Source of the DNA: Amycolatopsis methanolica 239
GTDB taxonomy: Bacteria; Actinomycetota; Actinomycetes; Mycobacteriales; Pseudonocardiaceae
Assembly (NCBI RefSeq): GCF_000739085.1
Contig: NZ_CP009110.1
Location: 3,038,001 to 3,102,000, forward strand
Direction: 5' to 3'
DNA length: 64,000 bases
A program made the translations under genes and the position numbers. Shown one piece after another: positions 32,094-41,032 of this stretch. The first letter of the stretch is position 1. Each line of letters starts with the position of its first letter. The notes beneath the pieces were generated by a model that searched no databases, was not told the origin of the DNA, and saw only the letters and a list, made by a program, of their open reading frames with translations.

Positions 32094-32357
32094 GTGCCTC
32101 CTGTGAATCGTCCTAAAGGGCGGACCGACGCGCGGCGGCCAACGACCCGTGGTGCTGGTGATTCCCATCGTCGGCAGCCGTTCGTGTCCGACGCAAAGCG
32201 GTTCCGGCTCGACGTGCGGTTGATCGAGGGCGTGGAGGGTGACTGGCTGAAGGGTGAGATCGGGATGGTCGTGCGTGATCTTTTGTTGTGGGCCTTGCAG
32301 GATCGGTCCACTTGGGAGGTCGTGCGCACGTCGGCGGACGAGGAGCGTGCGCTGTGA
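32094..32357 (+). CDS. Small basic protein coupled to the serine integrase
   Basis: 87 aa from GTG 32094 with GGAAAGG upstream. The N-terminus is basic (NRPKGRTDARRPTTR), followed by FVSDAKRFRLDVRLIEGVEG, DWLKGEIGMVVRDLLLWAL and a charged tail. Its stop overlaps the integrase GTG (GTGTGA-type), so the two are translationally coupled. No family is recognised. Small proteins next to large serine integrases can be recombination directionality factors or regulators, but that is a guess here. Confidence 0.55.
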   Translation: MPPVNRPKGRTDARRPTTRGAGDSHRRQPFVSDAKRFRLDVRLIEGVEGDWLKGEIGMVVRDLLLWALQDRSTWEVVRTSADEERAL

Positions 32358-34240
32358 GTGTCTCCGGTACGAACCCTCCGTCGCCTGCGGCTAACCGGTT
32401 GAGCGATCTGGCTGTGTCGCCGTTCGGGTTGCCGTTGTCGTTGCATGCGAAGGAGGTTCGGGTTGCTTGGGTGGGCCGGACGTCCACCGAGGAGCATCAG
32501 GATCCGCGGCAGTCGTTGTTGCGTCAGCTGGAGCGTTGCAAGGTGGTGCTGCCCGAGTCGTGGGTCATCGTCTGCCACTTCTACGACGTCGAGTCGGGGC
32601 GGATGGAGCTGGAGCGGCGGGGGAGGGGCACCGGGTACGACCGGTTCGACATCCCTATCGCCCGGGACGGTGGCATCGCCGACCTACTGGGGGAAGCACC
32701 GAAGGACAGTCGCCGGTTCGATGTCGTGATCTGTGAGTCGATGTCGCGGATCGCGCGGAAGATGTATGAGACGTTGTCGGTGGAGCGGGAGCTCGAGCGC
32801 GCGGATGTCCCGGTGTTCGCGTCGAACGAGCCGATCATGCTCACCGGGGGCCGGGCTCAGCAGATTCTGCAGCGGCGGATCAATCAGTCGGTCGCTGAGT
32901 ATGAAGTGCTCAACATGCTCGAACTGTCCTGGGGTGGAACCTGCACCCACATCCGGGAGGGTTACAACATCGGCAAGCCGCCACACGGGTATGTCGCGAA
33001 AATACTGCGCCACCCGAACGCGGCGAAAGCGGAGAAAGGTCTGACCAGATCTCGGCTCGAACCGGACGGTGTTCGTGGTGAGACGGTCACGTTGATCGCC
33101 AAGTGGCGCTACTACGAACAGCTGGGCACGGACACGATCGCGGAGCGGCTGAACCAGGATCTCGATCGGCATCCGCCGCCGGAGCCGCCGGGTGGCTTGC
33201 GGGCGCGCAACGCCTGGTCGAAGTCGAGCGTCCGTGACATCCTCCGCAATCCGAAGTACACCGGGTATCAGGTCTACAACCGCCGGGCGCGGCGCAGCCG
33301 GGGAGGGCGCAACCGGCACAACCCGCCGGAGTTGTGGGTGTGGTCGGCCGAACCGGTGCATGAGCCGCTGATCCCGAGGTGGATGTGGGAAGCGATCAAC
33401 GAGAAGCCCGGTCTGCGTGAACGGTCGCGCGACGGGGTCGGCCTCAAGAACGATCCGCGGGCGAAGCGGACCTACCGGTTCCGCCGCCGCGTGCTGTGCG
33501 ATTGCGGCCGCCGGATGATGGGCCACACCCGCCCAGGCGGCGTCTACTACCGCTGCTACCCGGCGGGCAACAACCGTGGCCGTCCGGACAAGCACGAGGG
33601 CCACCCGCCGACCGTGTACATGCGGGAAGACTTGATCATGGCCGAAGTCAGCCGGTTCTTCGCCGAGCGGGTCTTCGGGCCGAACCGTCGGGAGTTGTTC
33701 CTGGCCGCGCTCGACACTGCGGACGACGCCGCCAGCCGGGACCGCGAGGAGCAGCGTCAGCGGCTGCGTCGCAGGCTCGCCGATATCGCCAGTAAGCAGG
33801 ACAACGTTCTCGGGCAGGCCGAGTCGGCTGATCCCACTGACCCGTTTGTGCAGGGGCTCAGGCAGCGTTACAACGCACTGGAGACCGAACGGCTAGCGCT
33901 CGTCGGCACGCTTGACGGCCTGGACGAGATCGAGCGCGACCAGCCGGACCGGCCGCACGCCAGTCAGGCCGATCTCCTCGACGCGCTGCCGCACCTGGCC
34001 CTCAACCTCCACCGGGCGCCGGCCGAGCTGCTCGACCGGCTGTTCGACCTCACTCAACTAACTATCCAGGTGCACTACGCGGCCGACGAGGCAACGCTGA
34101 AGGTGGTTCTGCCCGCCGAGAACGTGACCGCGATAGGGCACCTTGGCGCGGCAACGAGCGATGTGTCGCGGCAGGCTGGCGATGAATGCCGTGAAGCCCC
34201 AGGTCAGGGGCTGTGTGCATCTGGTGAGTGCCCCCGGTGA
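32354..34240 (+). CDS. Large serine recombinase (integrase)
   Basis: 628 aa from GTG 32354. The resolvase-like catalytic domain starts late (about residue 37) with AWVGRTSTEEHQDP (nucleophile Ser44) and SMSRIARKMYE. The recombinase domain follows (ARNAWSKSSVRDILRNPKYTGYQ region), then a zinc ribbon with CDCGRRMMGHTRPGGVYYRC (the Cys pair before the YRC, later ligands less clear), a coiled coil (~455-520) and a C-terminal tail. This is the phage/ICE-type integrase. The ~36-residue N-terminal extension is unusual. Its last codons overlap the 3' end of a tRNA gene on the other strand, which suggests the element is inserted at that tRNA. Confidence 0.9.
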   Translation: MSVSGTNPPSPAANRLSDLAVSPFGLPLSLHAKEVRVAWVGRTSTEEHQDPRQSLLRQLERCKVVLPESWVIVCHFYDVESGRMELERRGRGTGYDRFDIPIARDGGIADLLGEAPKDSRRFDVVICESMSRIARKMYETLSVERELERADVPVFASNEPIMLTGGRAQQILQRRINQSVAEYEVLNMLELSWGGTCTHIREGYNIGKPPHGYVAKILRHPNAAKAEKGLTRSRLEPDGVRGETVTLIAKWRYYEQLGTDTIAERLNQDLDRHPPPEPPGGLRARNAWSKSSVRDILRNPKYTGYQVYNRRARRSRGGRNRHNPPELWVWSAEPVHEPLIPRWMWEAINEKPGLRERSRDGVGLKNDPRAKRTYRFRRRVLCDCGRRMMGHTRPGGVYYRCYPAGNNRGRPDKHEGHPPTVYMREDLIMAEVSRFFAERVFGPNRRELFLAALDTADDAASRDREEQRQRLRRRLADIASKQDNVLGQAESADPTDPFVQGLRQRYNALETERLALVGTLDGLDEIERDQPDRPHASQADLLDALPHLALNLHRAPAELLDRLFDLTQLTIQVHYAADEATLKVVLPAENVTAIGHLGAATSDVSRQAGDECREAPGQGLCASGECPR

Positions 34241-34302
34241 GATTCGAACTCACACTGGACGGGTTTTGAATCCGTTGCCTCTGCCAGTTGGGCTACGGGG
34301 GC
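34229..34302 (-). tRNA. tRNA with CAA anticodon (Leu by anticodon), class-I shape
   Basis: On the minus strand: 7-bp acceptor GCCCCCG/CGGGGGC, discriminator A, D-arm, anticodon loop TTCAAAA (anticodon CAA), a 5-nt variable loop, and T-arm GTGAG-TTCGAAT-CTCAC. All 74 positions can be assigned. Oddities: leucine tRNAs normally have a long variable arm, which is absent; and pair 31-39 is an A.C mismatch. CCA is not encoded. The 3' end overlaps the serine integrase ORF by 12 nt. Confidence 0.85.
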
Positions 34303-34528
34303 GGCGCAGCCAGACTTTACGCGCCCCGCCTGCCGCCGCGGCAGTGGGGGTAGCCCTGCGTGACGACTGGTCACAGGCGGGCCGATCAACGCGACACGCC
34401 GTGCCACGACGTGGTGAACACCATGCCCGCCACGTGGTCCGCGTCATCCACCGACTGGATCGTTCCGGGTAGGCTCGTCCTGCGGTTAGCCGCATTCCAC
34501 ATTCCGTCGAGCACGCAGGAGGACCCCG

Positions 34529-35146
34529 GTGACCGAAGAGGCTACCGAGGCCAGCGGTGTGGCCACCGCTCCGCAGCGTCGGGTGCTCGTCGCCGAAGAC
34601 GAAGCACTGATCCGGCTTGACCTCGTCGAGATGTTGCGCGAAGAGGGATACCAGGTGGTCGGCGAGGCGGGCGACGGCGAAGAGGCCATCAAGCTGGCAG
34701 CCGAGCTCAAGCCCGACCTGGTGATCCTGGACGTCAAGATGCCCAAGCTGGACGGCATCGAGGCGGCGTCCCAGATCACCACCGATCGCATCGCCCCCGT
34801 GGTCATCCTGACCGCGTTCAGCCAGCGCGAGCTGGTGGAGCGCGCCCGTGACGCGGGCACGATGGCGTACCTGGTCAAGCCGTTCAACAAGCGGGACCTC
34901 GTTCCCGCGATCGAGCTGGCCGTCAGCCGGTTCTCGGAGATGCAGGCACTGGAGGCCGAGGTCGCCAGCCTGTCCGACCGGCTGGAGACCCGCAAGGTCA
35001 TCGACCGGGCCAAGGGCCTGCTGATGACCCACCAGGGGCTGACCGAGCCGGACGCGTTCCGGTGGATCCAGCGCACCGCCATGGACCGGCGCACGACCAT
35101 GAAGGCCGTTGCCCAGGCGGTCGTCGAGAGCATCGGTCAGAAGTAA
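34529..35146 (+). CDS. pdtaR: ANTAR-domain response regulator PdtaR
   Basis: 205 aa from GTG 34529 (GGAGGA upstream). Receiver domain (~18-135): acidic pair in RVLVAEDEALIRLD, phospho-acceptor Asp68 in LVILDVKMPKLDG, Thr in ILTAFS, and Lys in YLVKPF. ANTAR domain (~150-203): RKVIDRAKGLLMTHQGLTE. ANTAR proteins bind paired hairpins in nascent RNA and block termination; the partner kinase PdtaS is not in the window. This gene beside polA/rpsA matches the order in mycobacteria. Immediately downstream lies a hairpin and the liv operon. Confidence 0.95.
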   Translation: MTEEATEASGVATAPQRRVLVAEDEALIRLDLVEMLREEGYQVVGEAGDGEEAIKLAAELKPDLVILDVKMPKLDGIEAASQITTDRIAPVVILTAFSQRELVERARDAGTMAYLVKPFNKRDLVPAIELAVSRFSEMQALEAEVASLSDRLETRKVIDRAKGLLMTHQGLTEPDAFRWIQRTAMDRRTTMKAVAQAVVESIGQK

Positions 35147-35241
35147 CCCCCCGCGATCGCGTGGGAGGTCAAAAGCTCCGACATCACTCCAATGAGGGCG
35201 TGACGGCGCTGCTCATCTGAGCAAAGGTCACTGGTTGTTAT

Positions 35242-35272
35242 CACCCGGTTGTTGCAATGCAGCAACCGGGTG
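35242..35272 (+). promoter_or_regulatory. Strong hairpin between pdtaR and livK
   Basis: A 14-bp stem (CACCCGGTTG outer arm with CAACCGGGTG, one G.T pair, inner TGC/GCA) closes a 3-nt loop. It could terminate pdtaR or act in the livK leader. The loop is too small for a classical ANTAR hexaloop. A TATAGT box at 35289-35294 follows and may be the livK -10. Confidence 0.55.
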
Positions 35273-35429
35273 TAAATCATGGGTGAACTATAGTGACCCC
35301 CGTCACGATGTGGAAACAAGACAGCGCGTACCGCTGTGCTTGACCTCACCGGGCGGCTACGTTCAGCGCCCGATAGGTCCCATCCCGGGACGGCCGCAGT
35401 CCGCGGCCGGGTGGATATTGGAGGAACGA

Positions 35430-36632
35430 GTGTCAGGAGCACGACTCACGCGAGTTCTCGTGCTGGCAGCGGCGGCGACGCTGGCGCTTGGTGCGTGCGC
35501 GGCGCGTGACGAGGGGAGTACGTCGGGCAACACCACTGGCTCGGCGGCGGCGCCTTCGCAGGCGGCTGACGCGGCCAACCCGCGCGGCGACGGCAAGGCG
35601 GTGTGCTCGGGAGTCTCGATCGCGTACGCGGGCACCATCAACGGCGCCAGCGCGGCGCTCGGCCAGAACATCCTGCGCGGCGCCGACCTCGCGGTGAAGC
35701 AGCACAACGAGGCGAACCCGAACTGCCAGGTCACGCTGAAGCAGTTCGACACCGAGGGCAAGCCGGACAGGGCCCCGGGCATCGTCACCCAGGTCATCAG
35801 CGAACCCGACATCATCGGCGTCGTGGGCCTGCCCTTCTCCGGTGAGTCCAAGGCGGCGGGCAACCTGTTCAACCAGGCCGGCCTGGTGACCATCACCCCC
35901 TCGGCGACCAACCCGGCGCTGGCCACCAACGGCTGGAAGACCTTCTTCCGCGGCATGGGCAACGACTCGGTTCAGGGCCCGGCCGCGGCCAAGTTCCTCA
36001 CCGACACGCTCAAGGCCAACAAGGTCTGCGTCATCGAGGACGACTCCGAGTACGGCATCGGCCTGGCCAACGCCGTGAAGCAGGCGCTGGGCTCGAAGGC
36101 TTCGTGCAGCGACAAGGTGAAGACCGGCCAGACCGACTTCTCCGCGGTGGTCAACAAGATCTCCACCGAGAGCCCGGACGCCATCTTCTACTCCGGCTAC
36201 TACCCCGAAGCGGGCCCGTTCGCGCAGCAGCTCAACGACAAGGGCGTCACCGCCAAGTTCGTCGGGCCGGACGGCGTGAAGGACAACGAGTTCCTCAAGG
36301 GCGCCGGCGGCGGCGCGACCAACGCCTACTTCACCTGCCCGTGCGTCCCGGAGGACAACTTCAAGGACTTCACGGCGGCGTTCAAGTCGGTCGAGGGCGC
36401 CGACCCGGGCACGTACTCGCCCGAGGGCTACGACGTCACGACCATCTTCCTCAAGGGCATCGACAGCGGCATCAAGGACCGCGCGGCGATGCTGAACTAC
36501 GTCAAGAACTACGACGGTCAGGGACTGACGAAGAAGTTCAAGTGGAACGACAAGGGCGAGCTCTCCGACACTCCGGTGTGGAGCTACCGCGTCGAGAACG
36601 GCAGGATCGTCAACAACGGCCAGATCAGCTAA
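35430..36632 (+). CDS. livK: Branched-chain amino-acid ABC transporter, substrate-binding lipoprotein
   Basis: 400 aa from GTG 35430, fixed by GGAGGA at 35420. A lipoprotein signal peptide ends in the lipobox LGAC (Cys23). The mature part is a type-I periplasmic-binding fold: VSIAYAGTINGASAALGQNI, IGVVGLPFSGESKAAGNLF, TFFRGMGNDSVQGPAAAKFL, and FVGPDGVKDNEFLKG. It binds Leu/Ile/Val or a related amino acid outside the membrane and delivers it to LivHM. First gene of livKHMGF, separated from livH by a hairpin that would keep its expression higher than the rest. Confidence 0.93.
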   Translation: MSGARLTRVLVLAAAATLALGACAARDEGSTSGNTTGSAAAPSQAADAANPRGDGKAVCSGVSIAYAGTINGASAALGQNILRGADLAVKQHNEANPNCQVTLKQFDTEGKPDRAPGIVTQVISEPDIIGVVGLPFSGESKAAGNLFNQAGLVTITPSATNPALATNGWKTFFRGMGNDSVQGPAAAKFLTDTLKANKVCVIEDDSEYGIGLANAVKQALGSKASCSDKVKTGQTDFSAVVNKISTESPDAIFYSGYYPEAGPFAQQLNDKGVTAKFVGPDGVKDNEFLKGAGGGATNAYFTCPCVPEDNFKDFTAAFKSVEGADPGTYSPEGYDVTTIFLKGIDSGIKDRAAMLNYVKNYDGQGLTKKFKWNDKGELSDTPVWSYRVENGRIVNNGQIS

Positions 36633-36643
36633 CGACCTGGCCT

Positions 36644-36684
36644 ATCGGGCATGCACGCGGCCGACCGTCGCGTGCATGCCCGAT
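36644..36684 (+). terminator. Intra-operon hairpin after livK
   Basis: A 16-bp perfect stem (ATCGGGCATGCACGCG / CGCGTGCATGCCCGAT) with a 9-nt loop lies 12 bp after livK. As in many binding-protein operons it probably gives partial termination or protects the livK mRNA. Confidence 0.75.
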
Positions 36685-36709
36685 CCGTACCCGGGAATAG
36701 AGTGAACCC

Positions 36710-37717
36710 TTGTACCCCGCGATGACCCCATTTCTCGCGCAGTCCGAGCCATGGATCTCCTTCGACGTGGCCGGCCTGGCGGAGCAGTTCTGGAACAACA
36801 CCGTCGACGGCCTCGCGCTCGGCGGCATCTACGCCCTCGTGGCACTGGGCTACACGCTCGTCTACGGCGTGCTCAAACTCATCAACTTCGCGCACTCCGA
36901 GGTCTTCGTCGTCGGCGCGTTCGCCACCTGGCTGACGTTCTACGGCCTCGGGTTCCGCTCCGGCGCCACTCCGGCGCTGTCGGTCTTCGAGATCATTCTC
37001 TTCCTCGCCATCGCCTGCCTCGCCGCGATGGCGGTCTCCGGCGGCACCGCGGTGCTGCTGGAACGCGTGGCCTACCGGCCGCTGAGAAAGCGCAACGCGC
37101 CGCGCCTGGTCTTCCTGATCACCGCGATCGGCGCCTCGTTCGCCATCCAGCAGACCCTGCGGCTGATCTTCGGTCTCAACCAGCAGCCCCAGATCCGCCT
37201 GCTGCAGCCGGAACCGTTGTTCCGGCTCTTCGGCGCGACGGTGACGAACATCCATATCATCCTGTTCGTGGCCGCTGTCCTGTTGTGGTTCGTGGCCGAC
37301 TACTTCGTCAACCGGACCCGACTCGGGCGCGGCATCCGCGCGGTCGCCCAGGACCCGGACACCGCCACGCTGATGGGCGTCAACAAGGAACGGGTCATCG
37401 TCATCACGTTCCTCGTCGGCGGGCTGCTCGCCGGCGCCGCCGCGCTGTTCTACATGATGCGGATCCCGCAGGGCGCCATCTACAACGGCGGCTTCCTGCT
37501 CGGCATCAAGGCGTTCACCGCGGCCGTGCTCGGCGGGATCGGCAACCTGCGCGGCGCGCTGCTCGGCGGGTTCCTGCTCGGTCTCGTGGAGAACTACGGG
37601 CAGTCGCTGTTCGGCGGCGAGTGGAAGGACATCGTGGCGTTCGTCGTGCTGATCGTCGTCCTGATGTTCCGTCCCACCGGCATCCTCGGCGAGTCCCTCG
37701 GGAAGGCACGCGTATGA
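36710..37717 (+). CDS. livH: Branched-chain amino-acid ABC transporter permease LivH
   Basis: 335 aa from TTG 36710; ATG 36722 is an equally possible start, and neither has a clear ribosome site. About eight membrane segments. LivH signature residues: GLALGGIYALVALGYTLVYG, INFAHSEVFVVGA, RGIRAVAQDPDTATLMGV (the EAA-like loop that docks the ATPase), and FTAAVLGGIGNLRGALLGG. It forms the pore with LivM. ATGA overlap with livM. Confidence 0.93.
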   Translation: MYPAMTPFLAQSEPWISFDVAGLAEQFWNNTVDGLALGGIYALVALGYTLVYGVLKLINFAHSEVFVVGAFATWLTFYGLGFRSGATPALSVFEIILFLAIACLAAMAVSGGTAVLLERVAYRPLRKRNAPRLVFLITAIGASFAIQQTLRLIFGLNQQPQIRLLQPEPLFRLFGATVTNIHIILFVAAVLLWFVADYFVNRTRLGRGIRAVAQDPDTATLMGVNKERVIVITFLVGGLLAGAAALFYMMRIPQGAIYNGGFLLGIKAFTAAVLGGIGNLRGALLGGFLLGLVENYGQSLFGGEWKDIVAFVVLIVVLMFRPTGILGESLGKARV

Positions 37718-38826
37718 CGACCCAGACGGTGAGCGCGCCGCCGAAGCGCCGCTCCATCCGCGAGCAGTGGAACAACCTGTCCCGGCCGGCCCAGTGGGCG
37801 TTCCTCATCCCGGTCGTGGTGCTGATCTACTTCCTGCCGGTGCTCAACCCGCCGCTGATCGCGACGACCGGCACCGACTTCCCGACCGCGATGTTCGACG
37901 TGGCCCGCTACGCGCTGGTCGCGATCGGGCTCAACGTGGTCGTCGGCCAGGCGGGCCTGCTGGACCTGGGCTACGTCGGCTTCTTCGCCGTCGGCGCCTA
38001 CGTCGCGGCGCTGTTCACCAGCCCGAACTCCAGCCTGCACCACCTGCCCTACCTGTGGACGCTGCCGCTGGCGATGGTGGTCACGATGATCTTCGGGATC
38101 ATCCTGGGCACCCCGACCCTGCGGCTGCGCGGTGACTACCTGGCGATCGTCACGCTCGGGTTCGGCGAGATCATCCGCCTGGTGGCGGACAACGTCGACC
38201 CGCTGCGCGGCCAGTCCGGTTTCGAGCGGGTCGGCACCGACGCGAACGGCACGCCGTTCTTCGCCAACGCCACCGCCTGGTACTGGCTGACGGTCACGAT
38301 CATCATCGCGGTCCTGCTGCTGGTCGGGAACCTGGAACGCAGCCGGGTCGGCCGCGCCTGGGTGTCGATCCGCGAGGACGAGGACGTCGCCGAGATCATG
38401 GGCGTCCCGGTGTTCAAGTTCAAGATCTGGGCGTTCGTCATCGGCGCCGCGATCGGCGGCCTGTCCGGCGCGCTCTACGCGGGCAAGCTCGGGTTCGTGA
38501 ACAACCAGTCGTTCGACGTCATCACCTCGATGCTGTTCCTGGCCGCGGTGGTGCTCGGCGGCGCGGGCAACAAGGTGGGCGTGCTGCTCGGCGCCGCCGT
38601 GGTGGCCTACCTGCCGCTGCGGTTCGTGCAGCTGGCCGAGTACAACTACCTCATCTTCGGCATCGCGCTGATCATCCTGATGATCTTCCGCCCGCAGGGC
38701 CTGCTCGGCGCCCGGCAGCGGCTGCTGGCCCGGGGCCGCCAGGCCTACCAGCGGCTGCTCGGCCGCGGTGAGCAGATCAGCGGGGAGAGCGCACTGGCCG
38801 CCGACACGACGGGAGGTCCCCGATGA
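37714..38826 (+). CDS. livM: Branched-chain amino-acid ABC transporter permease LivM
   Basis: 370 aa. Hydrophilic N-terminal ~25 residues, then around ten membrane segments. Typical LivM motifs: [57 protein letters not shown] (ATPase-docking loop), and [18 protein letters not shown]. The C-terminus has a basic, cytoplasmic tail. Overlaps both livH (ATGA) and livG (ATGA), so the four genes are translationally coupled. Confidence 0.93.
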   Translation: MTTQTVSAPPKRRSIREQWNNLSRPAQWAFLIPVVVLIYFLPVLNPPLIATTGTDFPTAMFDVARYALVAIGLNVVVGQAGLLDLGYVGFFAVGAYVAALFTSPNSSLHHLPYLWTLPLAMVVTMIFGIILGTPTLRLRGDYLAIVTLGFGEIIRLVADNVDPLRGQSGFERVGTDANGTPFFANATAWYWLTVTIIIAVLLLVGNLERSRVGRAWVSIREDEDVAEIMGVPVFKFKIWAFVIGAAIGGLSGALYAGKLGFVNNQSFDVITSMLFLAAVVLGGAGNKVGVLLGAAVVAYLPLRFVQLAEYNYLIFGIALIILMIFRPQGLLGARQRLLARGRQAYQRLLGRGEQISGESALAADTTGGPR

Positions 38827-39740
38827 GCCACCCCACCGAGGACGCCCCGGTCGAGGGCGGCCTGGTCGCCGAGGTCGCCCGGATGACCCCGGAGCAGCGT
38901 GCCGAGCACGACGCCGAGGTCGCCGAGGCGGTCGCCGTCGACCGGGACATCCAGGTCGAGGTCGGCGAGACCCTGCTCGAGCTCCGCGACGTCACGCTGA
39001 AGTTCGGCGGCCTCACCGCTCTGGATTCGGTGTCGTTCGGCATCCGCCGCGGCGAGATCCTGGGCCTGATCGGGCCCAACGGTGCGGGCAAGACCACCTG
39101 CTTCAACGCGATGACCGGGGTCTACCGGCCCACGTCGGGGCAGGTGCTGCTGGAGGGCAAGCCGCTGGGCAAGGCCACCCGGCATCAGATCACCCAGCGC
39201 GGCATCGCCCGCACCTTCCAGAACATCCGGCTCTTCGGCGAGATGACCGCGCTGGAGAACGTGGTGGTCGGCACCGACGCCCGCCACAAGACCAGTGTCC
39301 TCGGCGCGCTGCTGCGGCTCCCGCGGCACCACCGCGAGGAGAAGACGGCGGTCGAGCGGGCGATGGCGCTGCTGGAGTTCGTCGGCATCGCCGACCGGGC
39401 CGCGGACAAGGCCAAGAACCTCCCGTACGGCTACCAGCGCCGCCTGGAGATCGCGCGGGCGATGGCCACCGAGCCGAAGCTGCTGTGCCTCGACGAGCCT
39501 GCCGCCGGGTTCAACCCGGCGGAGAAGGAAGAGCTCATGGGGCTGATCCGGAAGATCCGCGACGACGGCTTCACCGTCCTGCTGATCGAGCACGACATGA
39601 AGCTGGTCATGGGCGTGACCGACCGGATCGTCGTACTGGAGTTCGGCAAGAAGATCGCCGAAGGACTGCCGGCCGAGATCAGGGAGAACCCCGCTGTGAT
39701 CGCCGCCTACCTGGGAGTGCCTGACGATGACGCTGCTTGA
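38823..39740 (+). CDS. livG: Branched-chain amino-acid ABC transporter ATPase LivG
   Basis: 305 aa. Walker [10 protein letters not shown] (about residue 85), Q-loop [10 protein letters not shown], a [12 protein letters not shown] signature in place of LSGGQ (usual for LivG), Walker [11 protein letters not shown] and the H-loop [10 protein letters not shown]. The first ~50 residues are an acidic, non-conserved extension ([20 protein letters not shown]) not found in typical ~255-aa LivG proteins. Powers LivHM with LivF. Confidence 0.93.
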   Translation: MSHPTEDAPVEGGLVAEVARMTPEQRAEHDAEVAEAVAVDRDIQVEVGETLLELRDVTLKFGGLTALDSVSFGIRRGEILGLIGPNGAGKTTCFNAMTGVYRPTSGQVLLEGKPLGKATRHQITQRGIARTFQNIRLFGEMTALENVVVGTDARHKTSVLGALLRLPRHHREEKTAVERAMALLEFVGIADRAADKAKNLPYGYQRRLEIARAMATEPKLLCLDEPAAGFNPAEKEELMGLIRKIRDDGFTVLLIEHDMKLVMGVTDRIVVLEFGKKIAEGLPAEIRENPAVIAAYLGVPDDDAA

Positions 39741-40440
39741 GCTTGACGGGGTCTCCGTCCACTACGGACGGATCCAGGCGGTCTCGGAGCTGACGCTGCG
39801 GGTCGACGAGGGCGAGGTCGTCGCTCTCATCGGCGCGAACGGCGCCGGCAAGAGCACCACGATGCGCGCCATCTCCGGCATCCGCCCGCTGTCGGCGGGC
39901 CGGATCACCTTCGCCGGCGAGGACATCACGAAGCTGCGCGCCGACCTGCGGGTCGTCCGTGGCATCTCGCAGGTGCCCGAGGGGCGCGGGGTGTTCCCGG
40001 GGATGACGGTCGCGGAGAACCTGGACATGGGCGCCTACGCGCGCAAGGACCGGAAGAACCTGCAGCCCGACCTGGACCGCGTGTTCGACCTGTTCCCGCG
40101 GCTGGCGGAGCGGCGCAACCAGGCCGGCGGCACCCTGTCCGGCGGTGAGCAGCAGATGCTGGCCATGGGCCGGGCGCTGATGGCCAAGCCGCGGCTGTTG
40201 CTGCTCGACGAGCCCTCGATGGGGCTCGCGCCGCAGTTCATCCAGCAGATCTTCCGGATCGTCACGGAGATCAACAAGCAGGGCACCACCGTGCTGCTGG
40301 TGGAGCAGAACGCGCAGCAGGCGCTGTCCCGCGCCCACCGGGCGTACGTGCTGGAGACCGGCCGGATCACCAAGACCGGCACCGGCACCGAGCTGCTGGC
40401 GGACTCCGCGATCAAGGAGGCCTACCTGGGCGTCGCCTGA
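39727..40440 (+). CDS. livF: Branched-chain amino-acid ABC transporter ATPase LivF
   Basis: 237 aa, normal LivF size. Walker A GANGAGKST, Q-loop SQVPEGRGVFPGMTV, signature LSGGEQQMLAMGRAL, Walker B LLLLDEPSMGLAP, H-loop VEQNAQQAL. Starts 14 nt inside livG and ends just before a perfect 14-bp terminator, so livF closes the operon. Confidence 0.95.
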   Translation: MTLLELDGVSVHYGRIQAVSELTLRVDEGEVVALIGANGAGKSTTMRAISGIRPLSAGRITFAGEDITKLRADLRVVRGISQVPEGRGVFPGMTVAENLDMGAYARKDRKNLQPDLDRVFDLFPRLAERRNQAGGTLSGGEQQMLAMGRALMAKPRLLLLDEPSMGLAPQFIQQIFRIVTEINKQGTTVLLVEQNAQQALSRAHRAYVLETGRITKTGTGTELLADSAIKEAYLGVA

Positions 40441-40460
40441 TCGGGTGGATCTGGAACGAC

Positions 40461-40492
40461 AAGGGCCCCGGCGCTCGTGCGCCGGGGCCCTT
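40461..40492. terminator. Terminator of the liv operon
   Basis: A perfect 14-bp stem (AAGGGCCCCGGCGC / GCGCCGGGGCCCTT) with a TCGT tetraloop and a T-rich tail (CTTCG). Can serve the convergent thioesterase gene too, since the stem ends are A/T-rich in both directions. Confidence 0.9.
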
Positions 40493-40503
40493 CTTCGTCC
40501 GGG

Positions 40504-40947
40504 TCAGCGGCTGCCGGGGGCGGCGTCCCGCACCAGGCAGGACAGCCGCGCGGTGCAGGTGCGGCGGCCCTGGTCGTCGGTCAGCACGATCTCTGCGGTG
40601 ATGGTGCCCCGCCCGACGTGCAGTGGCGTCGCCACACCGGTGACCAGGCCTTCCCGCGCCGCGCGGTGGTGGGTGCAGGAGAGCTCGAACCCGAGCGTGG
40701 CCTTGTCCGCCCCCGCGTTGAGCGCTGCCACGGTCGAGCCCAGCGCCTCCGCGAGCACGGCGTTCGCGCCGCCGTGCAGGAGGCCGTAGGGCTGCAGGTT
40801 GCCCTCAACGGGCATCGTGCCGACCACCCGCTCCGCCGTGAGCTCGACGAACTCGATGCCGAGCTTGTCGTTGAGCTGCTGCTCCGCGACGCGCGGATCG
40901 ATGCCCGCGAGCTGCTCGCGGATGGCTTCGGAGAGGTTCTCGGACAA
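40504..40947 (-). CDS. PaaI-type hotdog thioesterase
   Basis: 147 aa from TTG 40947, favoured because GAGGAG lies ~8 nt upstream and the longer frame adds a Trp-rich non-conserved leader. Hotdog motif LQPYGLLHGGANAVLAEAL (HGGxxxxLxE), then GFELSCTHHRAAREGLVTG and RRTCTARLSCLVRD. Family members hydrolyse phenylacetyl- or other acyl-CoA. Divergent from polA with 85 bp between starts; this pairing is common in actinobacteria. Confidence 0.9.
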   Translation of the reverse strand: MSENLSEAIREQLAGIDPRVAEQQLNDKLGIEFVELTAERVVGTMPVEGNLQPYGLLHGGANAVLAEALGSTVAALNAGADKATLGFELSCTHHRAAREGLVTGVATPLHVGRGTITAEIVLTDDQGRRTCTARLSCLVRDAAPGSR

Positions 40948-41032
40948 CGCGGGTGACTCCTCGGTGAGACGACGGCAGGGCGGAACGACCGCTCGCGCGG
41001 TTCTGTCGGTGCCCCACCCTAGACTCGCACCC

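Noticed and set aside
29278-34240. Complete integrated phage or conjugative element
   Set aside because: No structural, replication or transfer genes were seen; only an integrase, one small coupled gene and fragments. It is a remnant or a minimal element.
34529-35272. ANTAR-controlled riboswitch-like leader upstream of livK
   Set aside because: The hairpin is real, but its loop has 3 nt and I see only one stem, so it does not fit the paired hexaloop recognised by ANTAR proteins.
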